From Tolumonas sp008015085 (lineage in GTDB: Bacteria > Pseudomonadota > Gammaproteobacteria > Enterobacterales > Aeromonadaceae): 64,000 nucleotides of DNA. Location: NCBI GenBank assembly GCA_029265125.1, contig JAJUJX010000005.1, forward strand, positions 155,313 through 219,312, written 5' to 3'. Position 1 is the first letter of the stretch. Each line of letters begins with the position of its first letter. The notes under the pieces were generated by a model that saw only the letters and a program-made list of their open reading frames with translations, was not told the DNA's origin and made no database searches. This document shows positions 42,695 through 51,883 of this stretch, piece after piece. The translations under genes and the position numbers were made by a program.

Positions 42695-43339
42695 TTAATT
42701 CTTACGAGAGAATACCCACTTCGAGCCCTGCCGTTTCATTCTGGCCGACTCACCGTTGATCATAAAGAAAACACTATTGGCGTGAGGTGGCACTTTGAAT
42801 AAACGCGCACCATGTTCAGGTGAGAACCAGACTAAACCAGGTACAGCCGCAACCGACGTCGCCAGGGCATAGTTACCAGCAAAACGCCCGGAAGGTAAAC
42901 AATTACCCAGCACAACCCCCGAAGCGCAATGCGCGGAACTATAAGTTGTAAGTGGATAACCAACCACAATAGTTGGAAATATCGACAGGATAGTAAAACG
43001 ATATGGGAATTTATGCTGGCCTTCGCTCATTGACCACGCCTGAACCTCTCTCATATTAAGCAAGGTCTCGTCTAACTGGGTTACCAAATCAGATACCAGC
43101 ACTCTCTCTCCAGTTGCAGTAGCATAAGCCCACTGGCATTGTTTCCCGACAGTTCTTCCGCTGCAGTTTCGGTACAGTGGTGCAAACTGTCCCCCAGCAA
43201 TTTGGGGACCTGCGCCTTTTACTCTGACCCAATCCGATCCACGATGGGCACATCCTGATAGTACACCCGCTACCAGCAACAAGACCGCAACAACATGAGT
43301 AACAGGGAAACAAATATATCTAATCAGCACAGACTTCAT
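42695..43339 (-). CDS. Putative lipoprotein of unknown function, copy 2
   Basis: A 214-residue lipoprotein (signal peptide with lipobox VLSGC, Cys30). The C-terminal 150 residues match copy 1 downstream, including VPGLVWFSPEHGARLF, VPPHANS and a final basic strand GSKWVFSRKN. Extra Cys in NCSGRTVGKQCQW precede the shared domain. ATG 43339 starts the signal peptide; a TTG at 43354 could extend it. Likely an outer- or inner-membrane anchored periplasmic protein; role unknown. The pair arose by tandem duplication followed by strong divergence of the N-terminal half. Confidence 0.75.
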   Translation of the reverse strand: MKSVLIRYICFPVTHVVAVLLLVAGVLSGCAHRGSDWVRVKGAGPQIAGGQFAPLYRNCSGRTVGKQCQWAYATATGERVLVSDLVTQLDETLLNMREVQAWSMSEGQHKFPYRFTILSIFPTIVVGYPLTTYSSAHCASGVVLGNCLPSGRFAGNYALATSVAAVPGLVWFSPEHGARLFKVPPHANSVFFMINGESARMKRQGSKWVFSRKN

Positions 43340-43441
43340 TGGCTTATACCACAAAGAAATGACGACATATTTTATTGAGGTAAAACCATAATGCCCACTA
43401 AATTGATAATATCAGGCATTAGATCCGATGAAGAATACCTT

Positions 43442-44188
43442 TTAATTCTTCGCATGCGCCACCGAATAACTTTCAATCCCCTCCAGTTTAATCAAACGAT
43501 GGGAAAGTGACTCCAAAGGCATGGCACAATTTTTATTCAGTGTACTGGCAACAAAACGCCATTCGAATGCGTCATTTTTAAACGAGATCGAAAGAGAATC
43601 ATCACTGATTTCATACAAACACAGCGCAATCGCCTGACGTAATTCAGTCTCTTCAGGCACAAAATCTTTGCGAAATTGTAAGGTAACAGCAACCAGTTTA
43701 CGTGATGGCAGCCAGTGCTCAATACGGGAAAACCACATCATACAAACCACCGACAGCAGAGCAAGCGATATGGCCGCACCATAAAAACCAACACCGACCA
43801 TGATACCAATCGCGGAAGAAGTCCAGATTGAAGCAGCCGTACTCAAGCCGCTGATGCTGAACCCCTCCTTCATAATGACCCCTGCCCCGAGAAAACCGAT
43901 GCCGGTGACTATCCCCTGAATCACCCGGGTAGGTTCAGTCCCTACCATTGGCGTCAATCCGCCATACCAGTAGGCGGGATAACCAGAAATCACCGTAATA
44001 GCCGCCGATGCCATACACACCAAACCATAGGTACGCATCCCTGCTGCACGGCCATGGTATGAACGTTCATACCCCACCAGCATCCCCAGTAATAAAGCAC
44101 CAAAAATATTAAGGAAAATCAGAAAGTTGACTGAGAGTTCTGCGGTTGACCAATAACTGGCAATCAGGCTGGAAAATGATATGTGCAT
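43442..44188 (-). CDS. MgtC/SapB family membrane protein
   Basis: A 248-residue protein with an N-terminal MgtC/SapB domain of about four or five helices (residues 15-155): LLLGMLVGYERSYHGRAAGMRTYGLV, GIGFLGAGVIMKEG and STAASIWTSSAIGIMVG are typical. A soluble C-terminal domain (about 165-248) resembles the ACT-like domain of MgtC. AGGAGG stands 6 nt before the ATG. Relatives modulate the F-type ATP synthase or Mg2+ homeostasis. It is monocistronic; I saw no clear Mg2+-sensing leader in the short upstream gap, only a TGTCCGGACA palindrome at 44238-44247. Confidence 0.88.
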   Translation of the reverse strand: MHISFSSLIASYWSTAELSVNFLIFLNIFGALLLGMLVGYERSYHGRAAGMRTYGLVCMASAAITVISGYPAYWYGGLTPMVGTEPTRVIQGIVTGIGFLGAGVIMKEGFSISGLSTAASIWTSSAIGIMVGVGFYGAAISLALLSVVCMMWFSRIEHWLPSRKLVAVTLQFRKDFVPEETELRQAIALCLYEISDDSLSISFKNDAFEWRFVASTLNKNCAMPLESLSHRLIKLEGIESYSVAHAKN

Positions 44189-44344
44189 ACAACCTCCTGA
44201 CGACTTACGATAAGCAACCTTCGAACAGATAAGGCTGTGTCCGGACAGGATATTTGTATATTAATTATAGTAATGATCTATCAATAATTTATGCTGCAAC
44301 AGACACAAAAAGGATAAGAAAATAAAGGCAGAAATTATTGCGAA

Positions 44345-44377
44345 GAAAAACTGGCGCTCTGCGAAACAAAGCGCCAG
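44345..44377 (-). terminator. Terminator of fabV
   Basis: On the minus strand CTGGCGCT pairs with AGCGCCAG (8 bp, 11-nt loop) followed by TTTTT, about 12 bp after the fabV stop. Confidence 0.85.
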
Positions 44378-44388
44378 AGAAGAGCTTA

Positions 44389-45582
44389 TTACAGAGAGAT
44401 AACGTCGAAATTAACTTCCGGATTCACATCCGCATCGTAATCCACGCCTTCCCAGCCGAAACCAAACAGTTTCAGGAATTCATCTTTATAGCCTTGATAA
44501 TCGGTCAGCTGAGACAGGTTCTCAGTCGTTACCTGAGGCCACAGATCACGGCACGCCTGTTGAACTGATTCGCGCAGTTCCCAGTCATCCATACGGATAC
44601 GCTGAGCGTCATCTGTCACGAACTCACCGTCAAACAGACGGGTATAGAACATACGCTGGATCTGTTCGATACAACCTTCGTGAATGCCCTGCGCTTTCAT
44701 CAGTTTGAAAGACATCGCGATATACAGCGGCATAACTGGAATAGCGGCAGATGCCTGAGTCACGACTGATTTCAGAACAGCCACGTTAGCCGAGCCGTTT
44801 TTGCTGCTCAGCTGAGCACGGATAGCATTGCTGGCGCGGTCCAGATCTTCTTTCGCGCGACCTAACGTGCCGTGCCAGTAGATTGGCCAGGTAATGTCAG
44901 TACCGATATAGCTGTAAGCTACGGTTTTAACGCCGTCAGCCAGCACCCCCGCCTGATCCAGTGCGTTCAGCCAGAGTTCCCAGTCTTCACCACCCATAAC
45001 TTTAATGGTGTTAGCGATCTCTTCTTCGTTTGCAGGTTCAACCTGTGCTTCGATGATTTCATCTTTGTTAGTATCAACCGCAGTCGCTTTATACACTTCA
45101 CCAATTGGCTTCAGTGCAGAACGGATCAACTCACCGGTTGATGGTAATTTACGCACTGGGGATGCCAGAGAGTAAACCACCATATCGACCTGACCCAAGT
45201 CAGCTTTGATCAGTTCAATCACTTTAGCGCGGCATTCATCAGAGAACGCATCGCCATTGACACTTTTAGAATATAAGCCTGCTTCTTTAGCTGCTTTATC
45301 AAATGCAGCTGAGTTATACCAGCCAGCACTTCCCGGTTTCTTCTCAGTACCGGCTTTTTCCAGAAATACGCCAATGGTTGCAGCGCCGGAACCAAACGCC
45401 GCAGTGATACGTGACGCCAGGCCATAACCGGTAGAGGAGCCAATCACCAGAACCTTTTTCGGGCCATTCGCCAGCGGGCCTTTGCTTTTGACATAAGCAA
45501 TCTGTTGACGGACATTGGCTTCACAGCCAGCAGGATGGGTTGTAGTGCAGATAAAGCCACGGACTTTCGGAGCAATAATCAT
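44389..45582 (-). CDS. fabV: Enoyl-ACP reductase FabV / trans-2-enoyl-CoA reductase
   Basis: A 397-residue NADH-dependent reductase that completes the fatty-acid elongation cycle. The FabV hallmarks are MIIAPKVRGFICTTTHPAGC, the NADH-binding VLVIGSSTGYGLASRI, and the catalytic Y-X8-K motif in PIYWHGTLGRAKED. FabV is the large, triclosan-refractory isozyme common in Vibrio, Aeromonas and Pseudomonas, in contrast to FabI. AGGTGAG precedes the ATG. Divergent from dacB. Whether a fabI also exists cannot be seen here. Confidence 0.95.
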   Translation of the reverse strand: MIIAPKVRGFICTTTHPAGCEANVRQQIAYVKSKGPLANGPKKVLVIGSSTGYGLASRITAAFGSGAATIGVFLEKAGTEKKPGSAGWYNSAAFDKAAKEAGLYSKSVNGDAFSDECRAKVIELIKADLGQVDMVVYSLASPVRKLPSTGELIRSALKPIGEVYKATAVDTNKDEIIEAQVEPANEEEIANTIKVMGGEDWELWLNALDQAGVLADGVKTVAYSYIGTDITWPIYWHGTLGRAKEDLDRASNAIRAQLSSKNGSANVAVLKSVVTQASAAIPVMPLYIAMSFKLMKAQGIHEGCIEQIQRMFYTRLFDGEFVTDDAQRIRMDDWELRESVQQACRDLWPQVTTENLSQLTDYQGYKDEFLKLFGFGWEGVDYDADVNPEVNFDVISL

Positions 45583-45762
45583 CGGTTGTTCTCACCTGGT
45601 TAAGGGTTTTATGCAAAAAATCGGCATATAAGATACATGATCTTGCTGCGTTTGTGTTGCGAATGTTGCGCCTGAGCGAGAGCACTCTATAATCGGCCAG
45701 CACAAATTCTGTTTACGCGGTACGCCATGCCTTCCGCAATCCTCTGTTGAGACTCATGTTAT

Positions 45763-47217
45763 ATGCTGAAATTAATTAACTCTGCATTCGCGTTTCTTTT
45801 TGCTGTTTTTACTGTATGCAGCGCTCAGGCAGCAATTTCAGTTCCGGAAGGCAGCCGAATTGCATTAGCCTTTAAAGAACCCGGCTCTGATTCTGTCGCT
45901 GCTTATCATGGCGATACCTTTATGATCCCGGCCTCAACACAAAAACTACTGACGGCACTAGCCTCAACCCTTTATTTTGGACCAGACTGGCAGTTTAAAA
46001 CCCGGATGCTGGCACCGAAAGGAGCTGTCCAGAACGGCGTATTAAATGGCGATCTGGTTCTGCAGTTTGATGGCGCACCCGATCTGACACGTCAGGCACT
46101 GGTTAATCTTCTGGCTTATCTGAAACAACAGAAAATTTCACAGATCAATGGCGACATCCTGTTGGATGTCAGCGGTTACGGCGGCTATGACCATGGTGAT
46201 GGTTGGTCATGGAACGATCTGCCTATCTGTTTCACAGCACCAGCCTCTGCTGTGATCATTGATCGCAATTGTGTATTTGCCCAGCTTAAAGCCGATCAGC
46301 TCGGCGCAGTTGCCGAACCCATCATCCCGACTGGTCAGCCAATTACGATTACCAGCGAAGCCCGCATCGTGACTCAGCAGGAATATTATTCCGGTTGTGA
46401 CCTGCGGGTCGATATGAACTCCAGCAACAACTACCACCTGACAGGCTGCATCCCACAGCAACCTGGCTCGCCGTGGCCACTGAGTTTTGCGATTACTGAC
46501 CCGACTGCATGGGGCGTTGAACTGGTCAGCTGGGCTGCTAAACGCGCAGACATCAACCTGACCGGACAAGTGAAGGCCGTTCGCCACGTACCGGACAATC
46601 TGGTAGAACTGGCGCATGTGCCGTCAGCTCCCCTGAAAAAGTTATTGGATCGTATGCTGAAAAAATCCGATAACCTGATTGCGGATAGTCTTTCCCGTGC
46701 GCTCGGCCACTACTATCTGAACCGTGCTGCCAGCTACGCTGCCGGCGCTGATGCTGTTCGCAGTATTCTGAAAAACAAAGCTGGTATCGATTTAGGTTCA
46801 GCTCTGCTGGCCGACGGCTCAGGGCTTTCTGCGCACAACCTGATCACTGCCAAACAGATGCTGCAAGTGCTCGACTATATGGCTCAGCACGACAGTGAAT
46901 TGCATCTGATCGAATTACTGCCTGTGGCCGGCATGAGCGGGACTCTCGGTTCACGCGGCAGTGTGCAGAATCCCCCGCTGGTGAAAAACGTCACCGCCAA
47001 AACCGGTACGCTGCAGAATGTATCAAATCTGGCTGGTTTTATGACAACTGCATCCGGCAAACGAAAAGCGTTTGTCCTGATGGCTAACGGACTGACTTTT
47101 CCACCTAATATCCGTCAGGCACTGAAAGCTCACCGGATTGCATCACCCCATTACAAGTTTGAACGGCAGATATTAGAACAAATTTACCGCGAAGCTCCGA
47201 TACAAATAACCGAGTAA
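45763..47217 (+). CDS. dacB: D-alanyl-D-alanine carboxypeptidase/endopeptidase PBP4
   Basis: A 484-residue class C penicillin-binding protein with a cleavable signal peptide ending CSAQA. The active-site motifs are PASTQKLL (Ser58-Lys61), KKSDN (SxN) and TAKTGTL (KTG). It trims pentapeptides and cuts DD-crosslinks in the periplasm. Length and organisation (with the inserted domains between SxxK and SxN) match E. coli DacB (477). No good ribosome site is seen, so the start could be slightly different. Confidence 0.94.
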   Translation: MLKLINSAFAFLFAVFTVCSAQAAISVPEGSRIALAFKEPGSDSVAAYHGDTFMIPASTQKLLTALASTLYFGPDWQFKTRMLAPKGAVQNGVLNGDLVLQFDGAPDLTRQALVNLLAYLKQQKISQINGDILLDVSGYGGYDHGDGWSWNDLPICFTAPASAVIIDRNCVFAQLKADQLGAVAEPIIPTGQPITITSEARIVTQQEYYSGCDLRVDMNSSNNYHLTGCIPQQPGSPWPLSFAITDPTAWGVELVSWAAKRADINLTGQVKAVRHVPDNLVELAHVPSAPLKKLLDRMLKKSDNLIADSLSRALGHYYLNRAASYAAGADAVRSILKNKAGIDLGSALLADGSGLSAHNLITAKQMLQVLDYMAQHDSELHLIELLPVAGMSGTLGSRGSVQNPPLVKNVTAKTGTLQNVSNLAGFMTTASGKRKAFVLMANGLTFPPNIRQALKAHRIASPHYKFERQILEQIYREAPIQITE

Positions 47218-47249
47218 TCGCAATATTGCAGAATATAAAACTTTTCATT

Positions 47250-47389
47250 CTGGCTCTGCCGCAATAGAGCCAGTAGAAAAAACCGACAATTACCATTGTT
47301 TTAGAGTCACAGATGGAGAACAATAGACGCCCTGGGAGCCAGCCCGTCTGTCGGTTCTCCCGTACGAATTGCAGAGGCGCGTTGTAGTC
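47250..47389 (+). promoter_or_regulatory. Structured leader upstream of alaA
   Basis: Contains a perfect 8-bp hairpin CTGGCTCT/AGAGCCAG (47250-47273, no T-tract) after dacB, then a GC-rich stretch (47328-47363) with overlapping possible pairings: GAC-TGG with CCA-GTC, and GGGAG with CTCCC. CGCC at 47330 could also pair with GGCG next to the AGAGG ribosome site, which stands an unusual 12 nt before the alaA ATG. Confidence 0.35.
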
Positions 47390-48604
47390 ATGTCACTTAT
47401 CGAGAAATCACACAAGCTGGACAACGTCTGTTACGACATCCGAGGTCCGGTGCATAAAGAAGCCCGTCGTCTGGAAGACGAAGGCCACCGCATTCTGAAA
47501 CTGAACATTGGTAACCCAGCGCCATTCGGCTTTGATGCCCCGGAAGAAGTCATCAAAGATGTCATCGTCAACATGCATCAGGGACAGGGCTACTGCGACT
47601 CCAAAGGTCTGTTCGCACCACGTAAAGCTATCGCCCAGTATTATCAGCAAAAAGGGCTGCGCAAAGCCGATGTCGATGACATCTATATCGGTAACGGTGC
47701 CAGCGAGCTGATCGTGATGTCGATGCAGGCCTTGCTGAATAACGGTGATGAACTGCTGGTACCAGCGCCGGATTATCCGCTCTGGACTGCCGCGGTGACG
47801 CTGTCTGGTGGTCGCCCGGTGCATTACATCTGTGACGAACAGGCCGACTGGTATCCGGATCTGGATGACATCAAATCCAAAATCACACCACGCACCCGTG
47901 GCATCGTGCTGATCAATCCGAACAACCCGACCGGTGCGGTGTACAGCACAGAATTCCTGCTAGAAGTCATTGAAATCGCCCGTCAGAACGATCTGATCAT
48001 TTTTGCCGACGAGATTTACGACAAGATCATTTACGACGATATCGCCCATCACAGTATCTGTACGCTGTGTGATGATGTGCTGGTTGTCACCTTTAACGGT
48101 CTGTCAAAAGCTTACCGTGCCTGTGGTTTCCGTCAGGGCTGGATGATGGTCAGCGGACCGAAGCAGCATGCCCGTGGCTATATCGAAGGGCTGGAGATGC
48201 TGGCGTCGATGCGCCTGTGCGCGAACGTGCCAATGCAGTTTGCCATTCAGACTGCGCTCGGCGGCTATCAGAGTATCAATGAACTGATTCTGCCCGGTGG
48301 CCGTCTGCGTAAACAACGTGATCTGGCTTGGGAACTGCTGAACAACATCCCTGGTGTTTCCTGTGTGAAACCGAAAGGATCGCTGTATATGTTCCCGAAA
48401 CTCGATCCGAAGGTTTATCCAATCAAAGATGACCAGAAGATGGTGTTTGATCTGCTGCAACAGGAAAAAATGCTGATTGTGCAGGGTACCGGTTTTAACT
48501 GGCCGGCACCGGATCACTTCCGTATCGTGTTCCTGCCACCAGAAGAGCAGTTACAGGATGCGATGACCCGTCTGGCCCGCTTCCTGAAAACCTATAAGCA
48601 GTAA
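47390..48604 (+). CDS. alaA: Glutamate-pyruvate aminotransferase AlaA
   Basis: A 404-residue class I PLP-dependent aminotransferase making alanine from pyruvate and glutamate. It matches E. coli AlaA (YfbQ) from MSLIEKSHKLDNVCYDIRGP on; PLP contacts are in INPNNPTGAVY, FADEIYDKI and the Schiff-base Lys in TFNGLSKAYR, with the carboxylate-binding Arg in PDHFRIVFLP. I start at ATG 47390 by family alignment. yfbR follows after a terminator, the same neighbours as in E. coli. Confidence 0.95.
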   Translation: MSLIEKSHKLDNVCYDIRGPVHKEARRLEDEGHRILKLNIGNPAPFGFDAPEEVIKDVIVNMHQGQGYCDSKGLFAPRKAIAQYYQQKGLRKADVDDIYIGNGASELIVMSMQALLNNGDELLVPAPDYPLWTAAVTLSGGRPVHYICDEQADWYPDLDDIKSKITPRTRGIVLINPNNPTGAVYSTEFLLEVIEIARQNDLIIFADEIYDKIIYDDIAHHSICTLCDDVLVVTFNGLSKAYRACGFRQGWMMVSGPKQHARGYIEGLEMLASMRLCANVPMQFAIQTALGGYQSINELILPGGRLRKQRDLAWELLNNIPGVSCVKPKGSLYMFPKLDPKVYPIKDDQKMVFDLLQQEKMLIVQGTGFNWPAPDHFRIVFLPPEEQLQDAMTRLARFLKTYKQ

Positions 48605-48611
48605 TACAGAG

Positions 48612-48643
48612 AAATGGCGACTTGATAGTCGCCATTTTTTTTT
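48612..48643 (+). terminator. Terminator of alaA
   Basis: A perfect 11-bp stem AAATGGCGACT-TGAT-AGTCGCCATTT followed by further T, 8 bp after the stop codon. Confidence 0.9.
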
Positions 48644-48682
48644 GCTATAGATAATCCAACCCCATCACGCTGTGAGTCAGTC

Positions 48683-49291
48683 ATGTCTATTCAACCGGTC
48701 TCCATCAGTCATTTCTTCGCTCAGCTCTCGCGCATGAAGCTGATTTACCGCTGGCCGCTGATGCGTAACATCCAGAAAGAAAATATCAGTGAGCACAGCC
48801 TGCAGGTTGCCATGGTGGCTCATGCGCTGGCACTGATTAGCAACCGTAAATTCGGCACAACGCTCGATGCTGGCCATATCGCATTGATGGCAATGTTTCA
48901 CGATGCGACCGAGATCCTGACCGGCGATCTGCCCACCCCCGTCAAATATCAGAACAATGCCATTGCCAGCGAATATAAGAAGATAGAAAAGCTCTCCGAA
49001 AAACAATTACTGTCACTGTTACCAGAAGAGTTTATCGATGATTACCGTGACTTGCTGGATTCAGAATATCAGGATGCTGAATCCGCTAAAGTCGTTAAAG
49101 CGGCTGATACACTCTGTGCCTATATCAAATGTCTGGAAGAAATTGCCGCAGGAAACAATGAGTTTGTTCTTGCCAAACGGCGACTGGAGATCATGCTTGA
49201 AGAGCGCATGACCCCAGCCGTGCAGTATTTTATTGATGTGTTCATTCCCAGTTTTTCACTGACACTGGATGAAATGAGCACTTCCCAATAA
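48683..49291 (+). CDS. yfbR: 5'-deoxynucleotidase YfbR
   Basis: A 202-residue HD-domain phosphatase that dephosphorylates deoxyribonucleoside 5'-monophosphates. Metal ligands are visible as the His in SEHSLQVAMVAH, the HD pair in MFHDATE and the Asp in KAADTLCAYIKC. Sequence and length match E. coli YfbR (199). Convergent and abutting (zero gap) with the nitroreductase gene. Confidence 0.94.
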   Translation: MSIQPVSISHFFAQLSRMKLIYRWPLMRNIQKENISEHSLQVAMVAHALALISNRKFGTTLDAGHIALMAMFHDATEILTGDLPTPVKYQNNAIASEYKKIEKLSEKQLLSLLPEEFIDDYRDLLDSEYQDAESAKVVKAADTLCAYIKCLEEIAAGNNEFVLAKRRLEIMLEERMTPAVQYFIDVFIPSFSLTLDEMSTSQ

Positions 49292-49846
49292 TCAGATCCA
49301 GCGGACAAACTCCGCACTGTTCACAAATGAGGGCATACGCAGTGAAGTCGCTGGTGTGCCCAGATATAAAAAGCCAACAATCTGATCCTGCTCTTCCAGC
49401 CCCAGAGACTCATGAAGTTTACGGGAGTACATCAACGGGCCGGAACGCCATATGCCACCAAAGCCTTGCGCCTGGGCAGCCATCTGCATCGCCATTACTG
49501 CACATCCGGCACTGAGATGCTGTTCAAATGGCGGTACTTTGCTATGCGCTTTTACCTTGGCAACAACGGTGATCACTAGCGGTGCCCGTAGCGGCAGTTG
49601 TGCAGCACGCTCAACCACCTCTTCTGCTGCTCCATCCTGTGCAGCGCTGTCAGCCAGCAATTCTCCCAACCGAGTGAGCCCTTCCCCGCTGGCTAGTAAA
49701 AACTGAAAGGGCTGCAAATGACCATGATCCGGCGCCCGCAAGCCGGCCTGCAGAATATGCTCTAATATCTCTCCTGACGGAGCTGGTGCCTGTAAGAGCC
49801 CACACGATGAACGTGTCAGCAGTAACGATAATGCAGCCTGATTCAT
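49292..49846 (-). CDS. ydjA: Nitroreductase family protein YdjA
   Basis: A 184-residue FMN-dependent oxidoreductase of the compact YdjA type. It shares RAPDHGHLQPFQF, APLVITVVAK, LSAGCAVMAMQMAAQAQGFG and IVGFLYLGTP with E. coli YdjA. ATG 49846 (after GAGAG) aligns to the E. coli start; ATG 49858 (after AGGAA) is the alternative. It is divergent from sppA, with ansA next, exactly as in E. coli. Physiological substrate unknown. Confidence 0.92.
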   Translation of the reverse strand: MNQAALSLLLTRSSCGLLQAPAPSGEILEHILQAGLRAPDHGHLQPFQFLLASGEGLTRLGELLADSAAQDGAAEEVVERAAQLPLRAPLVITVVAKVKAHSKVPPFEQHLSAGCAVMAMQMAAQAQGFGGIWRSGPLMYSRKLHESLGLEEQDQIVGFLYLGTPATSLRMPSFVNSAEFVRWI

Positions 49847-49995
49847 ATCAACTCTCATTATTGATTCCTATTATCAACATAGCATAGGATCTACGCAGAT
49901 AACTGCATCAAAGATCGCATCTACCCTCAGATGCGTAGTAATCTGTGCCAGCTATTTACATAATGTCGTTATTCATTTTTCACGGGAATTATTCA

Positions 49996-51846
49996 ATGCG
50001 TTTTCTGTTCAGAACTATCAGATGGTTCTTCCGCGCATTCTGGCGGACCATCAATTTCACCCGTCTGCTGATCATCAACCTGATATTCATCACCCTTGTG
50101 CTGGCAGTTATCATCGGGCTGCAGCAGGAAACACCTGAAACAACTATCAACGATGGTGCTCTGGTGCTGGATCTGGCCGGAAAACTAGTTGAGCAGCCAA
50201 CCACACCCAATCCAGCCGATCAATTGATGGAAAAATGGCTGTCCGACAGTGATAAACCTCGTGAAGTTGCCGTCGGTGATGTGGTCTATATGCTTCAGCA
50301 AGCCAAAAATGACCCGCATGTAAAAGGGATCGTGCTAAAAACAGCCGATCTGGAACAGTCATCAATGAGTAAATTACTGACGATTGCTCAAGCGCTGGAT
50401 GATTTCCGACAAAGTAAAAAACCGGTTGTTGCTGTTGGTAATTTTTATCAGCAACACCAATATCTGCTGGCCGCACATACCGATACCGTATTGCTGAATC
50501 CGGCTGGTGCAGTGACTATTCAGGGGATGGGCTTGTATACCCTCTACTTCAAATCAGCGCTGGAAAAATTCAACCTGACCCCGCATGTGTTCCGCGTCGG
50601 AACTTATAAATCGTTCGTTGAACCATATATTCGTGATGACATGTCACCAGAGGCTCGTGAAGCCAACCAACGCTGGCTCGGCGAGGTCTGGCAGCAATAC
50701 GTTACCGATGTCAGCAAGGCCCGTCATATTCCCGCAAATGCTGTTGCCCCAAATAAAGAGCAGGTTTTAGAACGACTGACGAAAGCGGAAGGTAATGCAG
50801 CACAATATGCGCTGGATCAGGGACTGGTCGATCAATTGGCGACCAGCGATGATGTCATCGACACAATTGCTGATTTTGCCGGAAAAGATGGTCACAACTA
50901 TCGCAGTATTGCGATGGATGAATATTTACAATCTTTGCCTCCGCGTTATTCCCTGTCAGATAAAAAACCACAGATCGGCCTGCTGATCGCATCGGGCGCT
51001 ATCATTGACGGTAGCGTTCAGCCCGGCACCATCAATGGTGAAGCACTGGCTAAACAGATCCGCGATGCAATGTATGACAGCAAAATCAAAGCGCTGGTCC
51101 TGCGCGTCGACAGCCCTGGCGGCAGTGCCTTCGGCGCAGAACAGATCCGCACAGCCCTGCTGGCATTTAAAGCCAGTGGTAAACCACTGGTAGTTTCTAT
51201 GGGTAGCACGGCGGCATCCGGTGGTTACTGGATTGCGGCTGATGCCGATAAGATCTATGCAGAACCCTCAACCATCACCGGCTCCATTGGTGTCTTCGGT
51301 ATGTTCCTGACCGCAGACAAAGCGCTGAATAGCTTAGGTATTCATACCGATGGGCTGGGCACTACTGATTTCACCGGAATTAGCCCGACTCAGCCGTTGC
51401 CGGATCACATCAAACAGATCGTACAGATGAACGTCGAAAATACTTATCAGCGTTTCCTCGATCTGGTAGCTGAAGGCAGAGGTATGACACCGGAACAAGT
51501 AGATAAAGTTGCACAAGGGCGGGTCTGGGTTGGCACTGATGCCAAAAAACTTGGTTTAGTAGATGAACTGGGGGGCCTGGATCACGCTGCCGCAGAAGCC
51601 AGCAAACTGGCCAAGCTGACTGACTATCAGCTGCGCCTGCTGGAGCCGGAACTATCGGCTAAAGACAAATTACTCCGTGAGCTCTTCAACCAGAGTGCTG
51701 AATTACTGCCCGCATCCGTGTCTCATTCCGTTCTGGGCAACCTGGCTCTGCAATGGTGGTCTTCGGCAAATCAGGCACTGCAACCGCTGAACGTTTTACA
51801 GGATCCACAAGGTATTTACAGTTACTGCCCGGTTTGTCAGCAATAG
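49996..51846 (+). CDS. sppA: Signal peptide peptidase SppA (protease IV)
   Basis: A 616-residue inner-membrane serine protease that digests cleaved signal peptides. An N-terminal transmembrane segment (about residues 22-42) is followed by two ClpP-like domains. The Ser/Lys dyad is split between them: Lys205 in RVGTYKSF and Ser408 in MGSTAASGGYW. ATG 49996 (after GGGAAT) matches the family; the in-frame ATG at 49945 adds a tail. A hairpin separates it from ansA, likely its operon partner. Confidence 0.95.
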   Translation: MRFLFRTIRWFFRAFWRTINFTRLLIINLIFITLVLAVIIGLQQETPETTINDGALVLDLAGKLVEQPTTPNPADQLMEKWLSDSDKPREVAVGDVVYMLQQAKNDPHVKGIVLKTADLEQSSMSKLLTIAQALDDFRQSKKPVVAVGNFYQQHQYLLAAHTDTVLLNPAGAVTIQGMGLYTLYFKSALEKFNLTPHVFRVGTYKSFVEPYIRDDMSPEAREANQRWLGEVWQQYVTDVSKARHIPANAVAPNKEQVLERLTKAEGNAAQYALDQGLVDQLATSDDVIDTIADFAGKDGHNYRSIAMDEYLQSLPPRYSLSDKKPQIGLLIASGAIIDGSVQPGTINGEALAKQIRDAMYDSKIKALVLRVDSPGGSAFGAEQIRTALLAFKASGKPLVVSMGSTAASGGYWIAADADKIYAEPSTITGSIGVFGMFLTADKALNSLGIHTDGLGTTDFTGISPTQPLPDHIKQIVQMNVENTYQRFLDLVAEGRGMTPEQVDKVAQGRVWVGTDAKKLGLVDELGGLDHAAAEASKLAKLTDYQLRLLEPELSAKDKLLRELFNQSAELLPASVSHSVLGNLALQWWSSANQALQPLNVLQDPQGIYSYCPVCQQ

Positions 51847-51870
51847 AGAGGCTTTGCCTCTCTTTCTTTC
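51845..51870 (+). terminator. Hairpin between sppA and ansA
   Basis: AGAGAGGC-TTT-GCCTCTCT is a perfect 8-bp stem that begins at the sppA stop codon and is followed by TTCTTTC. ansA starts 14 bp later with no room for a full promoter in between, so it may be a leaky terminator that tunes ansA. Confidence 0.6.
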
Positions 51871-51883
51871 AGGTAAAAGATTA

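Noticed and set aside
44189..44388. Mg2+-sensing leader upstream of mgtC
   Set aside because: Only about 160 bp are available and no proline-rich mini-ORF or alternating hairpins were seen, just a 10-bp palindrome.
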